Below, piece by piece: positions 56,715-64,000 of a stretch of 64,000 nt of DNA; position 1 is the first letter of the stretch, and each line of letters begins with the position of its first letter. Source of the stretch: Ampelomyces quisqualis (Eukaryota > Ascomycota > Dothideomycetes > Pleosporales > Phaeosphaeriaceae); the NCBI GenBank assembly GCA_018398575.1, contig JAGTXZ010000002.1, forward strand, positions 684,501 to 748,500, given 5' to 3'. The translations under genes were made by a program, and so were the position numbers. A model generated the notes under the pieces. The model was not told the DNA's origin. It ran no database searches and saw only the letters and a list, made by a program, of their open reading frames with translations.

Positions 56715-59277
56715 CCTGCCTACTACTTAGTCGCAATTAAGAGAATAAGCTCTGCAGCTATAGGCATAAATACTACTCTAATTTAGGCGTAGATTAGCAG
56801 TCCTGTGTATAGTAACTACTAGCTTATACTATTAAAAATATTGCCTAAACCAGGCGTGCAGGAACTTATTTAGGAATTAAAAACTATAGATTTTTAATAA
56901 GCTTATACTGTGTAAGTAAAAAGCCACATCTATAATATATAGCTAGAGCTTAGTTAGAAGATTTATACTTATGCGCATTTTAATTAATTTTGTAATCAGC
57001 TCCTAGCCTACCTACTTAGCTAATCTATTTAGCTAATGCGTGTATAGTAGCAGGCGTAGTATTATAATCCTTCCTTAATCTGCCTACTTCTTATACTGCA
57101 AACGCCCTCTTAAAGGCAGAGTCGCAGTGTTATTATCCTAATAGATTTCTACAATTTTTAGATTAAATTTAGTCCTAACCTAGGCTGTAAATCTTCTAAT
57201 TACTTTTATAATCTTAATTAACATCTTGTTATAAAGGTTGTACTTAAAAAGCTTGCCTAAGTAGTCTTCCTTAATAATTAAGGACTATTCTTTATAAAGC
57301 CTTCTAGTTAGCATGTTAAACAGATCCTAAGAAACTTAATAGAATAGTTATAGTAATCTTTCTCTTAGCCTTTGTAAGACTACTTAAGATGCATAGGTAA
57401 CTAAGCAGTTCTAACAATTAATCCTTTAAGTCCTATTTATCTTAACGTTTTAGCCTAATTAGGCAAGAGCCTAGAGTGCTTGCTAGCTAAGGTAGCCTAA
57501 CTGTTTATGCTATAGGTTCTTGTTATTATCTCTTAAGTAATTAATATTAGATTAATATAACGTGTATAGGATTAGTAGTTATAGAACATAGCGTGTAACC
57601 TAGTTATATTTAATAAACAAGAGGTTGTAAGCCTTATAAAGCTTATGTATAATAACGTTCTACTTGTATAATCTAAACTAAAGAGTACTATCTAATCTAC
57701 TATGCTATATACCTGCCTACTTAAGTAGTGCTGCAGATATAATATTTACATAAAAGCTATTAACAACTTTAACCTTCTTAAGCTTTAGGTTTCTTGTGTA
57801 AGGACCTTTTAGACTATATAGGACGTTCTTAATTACTTAATTACTATACCTAGTTACAGAAAGTAACTATATTCTAGCCTTAACTCTTTCTTTAGAGTAA
57901 GTAGGACTAAACGTTCTTAGAACAAGGAGTAACTAATTATTAACAAGGTGCACTATACTAGCACTATTGTAAACAGTGCTTCTTAAAAGTAGATAAGTTA
58001 TAAACGTAGTAGTGTACACTTTAAAGTCTAGATTAGTAACATTAGGTTCCTAATTAAAAGTAGTTAGGTTAATTAGTGCTGCTATAACATCTCTTAGATA
58101 TATTACTGCCTTAGTATTAGAACTTAGTTAGAAACAATCTATTAGGTCCTATTTGTGCTTTTTATTGTTCCTGCAGAAGTAAGTTTTTAGCTTAGAATTG
58201 TCTTTGCCTTTGTTCTTTAGATTAGAGTCCTTGTTTTCTAAGTTCTTAATATTTCTAAGAGTTGCAAAGGCTAAATAGGACTTTTCTTTAGTAGTAAGAA
58301 CTGTTTGTTCCTAAAGTATAAGGGAAAAGATCTTAGCTAGATTGTACATAGTTATAGCTAGTTAACTAAGGGCTGTATCTTTAATAATATTCTAACACAT
58401 TAATTAAGCCTAGTTAGGAGCAATTCTAGTAGATAGAGCGTCTAGAAAATTAGTAAGGGCAAGTTGTCCTTCTATCTCTATAACTTAGAACACTTAAGCC
58501 TTTCTATAGATTACTTACTATTTGTTAAACTATTTATCTAGAGTAATCCTACTATGCCTAGCCTTTTCTACCTAGGCTTAATATTGCTGCCTAACTAGGT
58601 GCATAGTATTATTATCTGTTAGAGCAAGGTTGTGCTTAAAGATCCTAATTAAGGCTTAGAAGGTTGTTTCTAAAGAGTTAAGCATTTTAATTGCTACTAG
58701 TGCTATTAGATCCTTAGCTACTATTTAGCTAATCTATTCCTAGACGTTGCTAAGCTTAGCTGCTTGCCTAGTCTATTTTAACGTATTAACTTTGTATTAG
58801 CAAACGTCTTCTTTGTAACTGCTAGAGGTAAGTTTGTAAACAACTAGCTTTAGATTATATTAATTAAAAGCTTTATCGCACATCTAAGTTTTTAGATTAG
58901 TAGCTCTAGGCAGTAGAGCAGAGACTAGTTAACTTAGGGCAGCTAGACGCTCTAGATATTTAGGTTCCTAATTGTTAATTAGGAGCACTATATTGCTGTC
59001 TAGGTTAATCTAATTCTAGACTCCTTTGTTGTAAGCATAAAGCTAGAGTTGCGCAAACTAGTACAGCTAGTCTAACTAACTGTTTAATAGAACGTCTAGG
59101 CTAATCTTATTGTTAGAATAGAAGTCTATAATTGTTAACTAGCTGGTTTGTAGAAAGTATTTTTAAAAATAAGTTTTTAAGGAGTTTTTAAGTAATTGTT
59201 AATCTAGGTAGTACCTTAGTAATATAAGGTGCGCAGAGGAAATTAACACTATAGTCTTATAACGCAGGGCTTATAAC
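56715..59277 (-). pseudogene. Copia gag/integrase relic
   Basis: Part of the copia element upstream (in its orientation) of the gypsy insertion; by position it should hold gag, protease and integrase. I could not read clear motifs through the stops, so the assignment is positional. Confidence 0.45.
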
Positions 59278-59495
59278 TATAGGAGCTAAGCAATACTATA
59301 GATTAAATTATTATAAGTAAAAAGATTCTATTACCTCTTTTATGCTATGTAAAGATAGATTAGATTAAATACACTAAGCTAAGAGACAGCTTAATTAGTT
59401 AGTCTAATCCTAAAAGTATCCTTACTTTCTTAGTAACATGCTTAGGTATTACACGTAACAATTCTATAATCTGCTAATTTACATACTCTGTTACA
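59278..59495 (-). repeat. Copia LTR (5' LTR in element orientation)
   Basis: 218-bp partner of the left LTR, followed directly by the ATTTG target duplication and the resumed transposase frame. Confidence 0.85.
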
Positions 59496-59500
59496 ATTTG

Positions 59501-59862
59501 CAAAAGAGTATATAAAAGAACAGCCTAAAACTATAGTTTAAGAGAATAAGGCACCTACTTATAACTACTACATATAATATATTGTGTACAGTTAAGAGAA
59601 GGTAGCACAGCTACTTTAGTGTAGCAATTTACCTAACTTAAACGCTATTAAGCCTTACTAGTTTTAGATAAAGAGATCTATATTAAAGAGAAGAGTACTA
59701 AAGAGTAGAGCTTAGGCTATACAAGTATAGGAACAGTGTTAGAATAAGCTGCCTTAAAAGAAGATTTAGAAATAGATTAAACAGATCCTAATCTACATCT
59801 AAAAGATTATTAAGTTAGATAGAGGCAATAAGTACAAAGAGAGCAAGAATATACGTAGAACT
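59501..59862 (+). pseudogene. Tc1-like transposase, C-terminal part
   Basis: Continues the transposase after the copia insertion: FAKEYIKEQPKTIV, NKAPTYNYY at the second catalytic Asp position (Asp replaced by Asn) and LPNLNAIKPY where the family has the PDLNxIE signature, then YIVYS and EKVAQLL. Substitutions are all of the C-to-T/G-to-A type. Confidence 0.7.
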
Positions 59863-60103
59863 AATTAAGATTATAATTAATATTACAATGAAGATTACAA
59901 TTAATATTATAATTAAGATTACAATTAATATCACGATCTATTACAATTAATATCACGATCTATTAGAATTAATATCACGATTAATATTACAATTAGTATC
60001 ACGATTAGTACCACAATTAACACTACGATTAGTATCACGATTAACACTACAATTAGTATCACGATTAACACTACGATTAGTATCTCAATTAATATTAAGA
60101 TTA
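59863..60103. repeat. 12-bp minisatellite (about 20 units), not hypermutated
   Basis: Tandem 12-mers of the types aattaatatcac, gattagtatcac, gattaacactac. Left units are degenerate, right units regular. TCA, CCA and CGA trinucleotides, which are nearly absent around it, are common here. It lies between the transposase end and the right TIR. Confidence 0.75.
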
Positions 60104-60110
60104 GCAGCTA

Positions 60111-60186
60111 TTAGGCCAAAATACTCCTGTATTTGCCCTGTGCGTTAAACAGGAGAAGAAGACCTAACTTTTGAAATGCACCTTCG
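60111..60186 (-). repeat. Right terminal inverted repeat of the Tc1-like element
   Basis: Inverted counterpart of the left end (ATTTGCCCTGTGCGTTAAA; GACCTAACTTTTGAAATGCA). It keeps several cytosines that are T in the left copy, e.g. in GGCCAAAATACTCCTG, so it escaped much of the mutation. Confidence 0.75.
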
Positions 60187-60430
60187 TACCCTAGTTGCGC
60201 TACAGCAGCTAAGGTCGTGACCAAAAGAAACAAGATCCCGCTTAATAACATACTTGAGCCAATGGTAGAGATCTGTTGTCTAGAGAAGACACGGTATGCC
60301 TATGCCTTTGCTTTACCAGACTCTGCAACAAATAAATATAAATCAAATATTTGTTTTGATTTGTTTAATATAACAAATCAAATTACATTAGATATAGGTA
60401 GCTATTTTACAAAATGAATTAAATATAAAG
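60187..60430. other. Unmutated island right of the Tc1-like element
   Basis: About 240 bases with normal TGA, TGG, CCA, TCG and CGA content, e.g. ggtcgtgaccaaaag and gagccaatggtagag. A 66-codon ORF at 60,217-60,417 (plus) starts with a GTG rather than an ATG and has no recognised content. Composition turns AT-rich again after about 60,430. Confidence 0.5.
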
Positions 60431-60540
60431 ATTAGGTTATTTGCAAATATTTGCAAATATTTAGTATTTTGTTATATAGCTATATTTTAGCTAAGTTTTA
60501 GTATTGTAATTACGTCTAACTTAGATATTGTTATGTTACT

Positions 60541-60625
60541 TAGTTATATAATAGTTACGTAACAGTTATATAATAGTTACGTAATAGTTATATAATAGTT
60601 ACGTAATAGTTATATAATTAAGTTA
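60541..60625. repeat. 22-bp tandem repeat, about 3.5 units
   Basis: Unit tagttatataatagttacgtaa repeated in register from 60,541, the last unit truncated and diverged. Unit differences are C/T. Confidence 0.75.
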
Positions 60626-61384
60626 CTTAACCTAAGCTAGATATAAGCGCTGCAGTAGTAGTACTATAAGGCGTTAGGCAGCTACTTACTACAAAATACT
60701 AAAAACTAGATGCTAAGACCTGTATATACAAACGCTAAGACTTTAACTAAATATTTGTTAAATAAATAAATATATAGGCTCTAAAACACTAAACAAATAA
60801 GTTAAATATAGCCTAGCTGCTAAGCTTACTAAATAAAATAAATATAAGTGCTTTATTTAATTTAATTTGTTTATTACAGACTATATACTTTACCTACTAA
60901 AGAAAGGTATTATAGCGTGTACAGACGTTAGTTTTATAAGAATAATAAAACGTAGGCACTAAGTATTTAAATTACTACTTTTACTAACAAAGATAGATTA
61001 AGGCTAGACTAGATAAATAAGCACTTACTCTATTATGCACGTAAACAACGCATACGGGATATGTAACAATATATAAGAAACTAGTTTAACTATATCTATA
61101 CTTATGCTTAGAATAACTATAACTTTAGCTTTTACTTAAAGTCTTACACTATAAACTCTTCTTATGTAACAAGGCATCTCTAAGATATACGCAGTCGCTA
61201 GTGCCTGTAGGATACTTGCAAGTTACTACCAGACTTTCTAGAGTTACAAAATACTTGCGCATTACGTCTCTAACAAACATAGGGTTTCTAACGACTAGAC
61301 TATGCTTACAAAGATGCATTACTGCTACAAGCACGATAAATAGTGCTGCTTAGCAGCTTAGATAAGTAATACATCTATAGATAC

Positions 61385-61809
61385 TCTAGACGCTATCTAC
61401 CTAACCTATACTACTAGCAGTAAGATTACTAAACTAGATCTCTTTTATAGAGACTAAAACCAACTTAAGTTATAGCTTCTCTAGAAGAAGATCTACTTTT
61501 ATGTAGAGGATAATGTAAAAGATAAAGATAAGGCTATACTTATAGCTAGCTATATACGTAGTTAAGTATAGTAATAGGTTATACCTAAGCTTAAAAGCTA
61601 CTTTAATAAAACTAGTATAATAGTAAATACCTTTAAAGACTTTACTATCTTTAAAGAAGAACTTTATAAGAACTTTACTACTCCTAAAGAACTAGTTATT
61701 ACTAAAGGTAAGATCTAATACCTTAAGCAAACAGGTCCTATAGGTAACTATACTAACCTATTCTAATACTACTATAGTAAAGCGTTATTTACTCCTAAGG
61801 CCTATTAGA
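61385..61809 (+). pseudogene. Retrotransposon gag relic
   Basis: One frame reads LDAIYLTYTTSSKITKLDLF, KAILIASYIRS, then FKDFTIFKEELYKNFTTPKE, LKQTGPIGNYTNLF and YYSKALFTPKAY, which follows the Retrotrans_gag pattern (W...F...L...F...E...L.QxGS..Y...F) of Ty3/gypsy elements. Gln and Trp positions are TAG/TAA. No LTR was located, so the element's limits are unknown. Confidence 0.5.
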
Positions 61810-64000
61810 TTTAATATAGAATTAAATATATATTATTATTAGGTATATGTTATATATTTCTCTAATAGCTCTTTAGCTATTATATCTTATCTATACTCTT
61901 AGCTATACTCTAAGCGTTCTTTAGACTTACTTCTTATGTTACTTTACTATATCTCTCTCCTAATCTATAGAAAGAGGCCTCTTCTCTTTTACACTAAATA
62001 TAAACTAAAATACTTAAATAAAAGAAACTAACTCCTAAGAAAAACAACTCTAAACCTTTTATAATACTAAAATTTGTAAGTAATAGGCCTTTAGTAAAGG
62101 AGCAGTACCTATTTATAATCTTTCCTATTTCTTTATACTATAGTCTAGCTCTCTTACTTAAGTACTAAAGTGTTATTAGCCTATATTATTCTAACTTTAC
62201 CTAGTATTATAGTAGTATTACTTAGGTAGACTTACGTTATAACTATAAATGCTTTAGACTACTCTTACTATAATAACTCTTAAGCCTACTAACTTTACCT
62301 TACCTTTTAGCCTTACTTTTTTTTTATAGCTACTCTACTTATTATTTAGTCTCTTATTACCTTTATTACTAGCTACCTACTCTATATCCCTTTCTCTCTT
62401 AACTTACCTAGTACGCAACCTTACTGCTGTAGTATTATAATCTACTACTTAGCTTCTCTACTTTATTAATAGGCGTTTTAACTAGCTCTAGCTTAGTTTA
62501 TATTATCTACTCTTTAGTTCTTCTAACTTACTATAGCTATTTATCTATTAGGCTAACTTATTTATATATAGCTATACTACTTTACTCTAACGTTTACTCT
62601 ACTTTTTTACCTACTTAGCTACTTCTTTTAAGTAACCTAGCGTATTCTTATATTCAAGCACTATATTTCTAATTTAGCTACTATTAATAGTTGCTTAGTT
62701 TACACTTTACAATTAATTAATTTGAGATTTCCTAACATATGTGTCTAACACTCTCTTAGTCTCTTATTTATACTTTACCTTTATCTTTAAGCTATAACAA
62801 AGAATAAGCTTGTTCTTAGGCCTAATAGAAATACTTACTTTCTAGTCTATAGGTATCTAGTTAACTATTCTAGCTACAGTAATATAATTGACTAGAGTAA
62901 GTACTAGTTCTTTAATAAGTTAAGCTAAACGTTTACTAATATTTACTTTAGTTAAATTAAACAAGAATAAGAAGCTAAGCTACTCTCTTATTACGAAGCT
63001 TTAGTAAGTCTTTATTAATCTTAAGTTTGTAGAGAAAACCTTTAGGCCTTATCTACTACTGCTTGCTATTAGCCCTTATTTAGAAGCTAAATAAGTAAGC
63101 TTAGTTATTAAAACTAAAGAGCTTTTATACATTAATAAGTTTCTTTCTACTCTAGGCAATTACTTTAGCCTTAAGAATAACTCTAAAGCTAAGAAGTATA
63201 AGATCTATAACGCTTATATTAAGACCTTAATCCTAAGCTATACTAACTACACTATTAATATAGCCTCTATTAAGAATAAGTCTAAGTATCTATATAGCTA
63301 CTATATAAGAGCTAGTTAGATATTTAAGTTAGCTAGCTTATGTATATAGTTTAGGTTCTAGAGTAAGCTACTAAATAATAGTACCTGTAGTAAATACTTA
63401 TTCTCTTCTACTAAAGAGTTCTATTCAATAAATTGTAAGCAGCTAATACTCTTTTGTTTATTCTTTTTTATTATCTTTTAGAGTTATTTTACTAATTATT
63501 TACAAGCGCTCTAGTTATTCTATATAGTGTTAAGGATACTAGAGCTATTAAGTCTTTTTATATTACTTCTAGCTCTCTTATTCTTAATAACTTACCTTTT
63601 AAGAGTTTGTGCAATTATAGTTTACTAACCTTAGTAAAGAAACTTAGTAGCTTTAGAGCTCTAGGTAAGTCTAGGCTGCTAGATTTTATAAAGCTATTAG
63701 CTGGAAAGGCTTGTTAAAGCCTAGACTTTAGTGCTAGCAAGGTCTCTAAAAACTCTTCTAAAGCTAGCTATAACTCTAAGAAGCCTTTAGGTACTTTTCT
63801 TCTAGTAAGTGTTGCATTTCTAGTCTATCTATAAAGGACTTTAGAGTTAAGAAGTTACCTTACAAGAAGGCTTAGTTAGATCTTAAGTTAGCTTTTAGAG
63901 GTAACTCTATATTAATATTATAGTTAAAGCGCGTAGGCTAACTAGAGGCATTATAAGATAATATAAAACAGTTAGTATATATATCTTAAGGTAGTTGTAA
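61810..64000. other. AT-rich region, nothing recognised
   Basis: Same hypermutated composition with occasional exceptions (for instance TGG at about 63,701). Possibly the body of the element whose gag lies to the left; no motif could be read. Confidence 0.4.

Larger units (their letters stand above)
44762..59495 (-). mobile_element. Ty1/copia LTR retrotransposon, inserted in the Tc1-like element
   Basis: Two direct repeats of exactly 218 bp (44,762-44,979 and 59,278-59,495) are flanked by a perfect 5-bp target duplication ATTTG (44,757-44,761 and 59,496-59,500). Pol reads on the minus strand. Next to the left LTR, on the element's own strand, is a purine-rich AGGAGGTA, suiting a polypurine tract. 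Without the nested gypsy element it would be about 7.7 kb, long for copia, so other insertions may be hidden in it. Confidence 0.85.
43692..60186 (+). mobile_element. Tc1-like DNA transposon, split by nested insertions
   Basis: Near-matching terminal inverted repeats of about 75 bp lie at 43,692-43,766 and 60,111-60,186, each next to a TA dinucleotide as expected for Tc1/mariner. Transposase relic pieces lie just inside both ends (43,843-44,756 and 59,501-59,862). Removing the 14.7-kb LTR element between them leaves about 1.75 kb, the normal size of such elements. Confidence 0.8.
42897..64000. other. AT-rich, C-to-T hypermutated transposon compartment
   Basis: From about 42,897 to the window end the sequence is AT-rich and has essentially no intact ORFs. 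The trinucleotides YCA and YCG and their complements TGR and CGR are nearly absent, whereas RCA, RCG, TGY and CGY remain common. In 46,021-46,500, counted by hand, all 10 CpA are preceded by a purine and all 21 TpG are followed by a pyrimidine. Transposon relics inside are annotated separately. The stretch 42,900-43,690 has the same composition but no recognised element. This resembles RIP-generated AT isochores of Dothideomycetes. Confidence 0.9.

Noticed and set aside
59863..60103. Possible CRISPR-like array
   Set aside because: Contiguous 12-bp units without spacers in a eukaryotic genome: a minisatellite.

Overview
The window is a filamentous ascomycete nuclear genome segment, most likely Dothideomycetes and plausibly Pleosporales. 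The evidence is intron-rich genes with short GT-AG introns (mostly 45-75 nt), euascomycete gene families (CFEM receptor, PEX5, SEC9, AMS1, UDP-glucose 4,6-dehydratase) and an abrupt two-compartment structure: gene-rich DNA of balanced composition from 1 to about 42,900, then about 21 kb of AT-rich, gene-free, C-to-T hypermutated transposon DNA.

Gene-rich part, left to right: a truncated ELMO-like gene (-), a Cys-rich zinc-binding-type protein (+), AMP deaminase (-), a mitochondrially targeted two-RRM protein (+), PEX5 (+), a secreted RNase T2 (-), a NAPE-PLD-like metallo-beta-lactamase with a frame break (+), the DEDDh RNA exonuclease REX1 (+), a large nuclear-type protein with an N-terminal CxxC motif (+), a decayed acidic gene, a 47-codon ORF (-), an F-box-like protein (-), 8-oxoguanine DNA glycosylase OGG1 (-) divergent from U2AF large subunit (+), a CFEM/Pth11-type receptor (+), a broken sugar transporter (-), a UDP-glucose 4,6-dehydratase (+), the t-SNARE SEC9 (+) and the vacuolar alpha-mannosidase AMS1 (+). 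Most are unrelated housekeeping genes; the exon models given here splice in frame at every junction except where stated.

Border: at 40,897 lies a 15-nt exact match to the 5' end of fungal 5S rRNA, followed at 41,229 by a broken DUF3435 tyrosine-recombinase gene reading rightward. DUF3435 recombinases are the 'captains' of Starship giant transposons, so this may be a Starship left edge. Two GCGATCGC octamers mark the switch to AT-rich DNA at about 42,897.

AT-rich part: three transposons are nested. A Tc1-like DNA transposon (43,692-60,186, TIRs at both ends) is split by a Ty1/copia element (44,762-59,495, minus strand, 218-bp LTRs, 5-bp target duplication ATTTG). That copia is in turn split by a Ty3/gypsy chromodomain element (49,680-56,709, plus strand, 282-bp LTRs). 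All carry a striking mutation pattern: C is almost absent in the context pyrimidine-C-purine (and G in the complementary context) while ApCpA, GpCpA, ApCpG and GpCpG survive. This looks like repeat-induced point mutation (RIP) with a strong requirement for a 5' pyrimidine. Small unmutated islands (a 12-bp minisatellite and about 240 bp to its right) break the pattern. A gag relic of another LTR element lies near 61.4-61.8 kb; beyond it nothing could be recognised.
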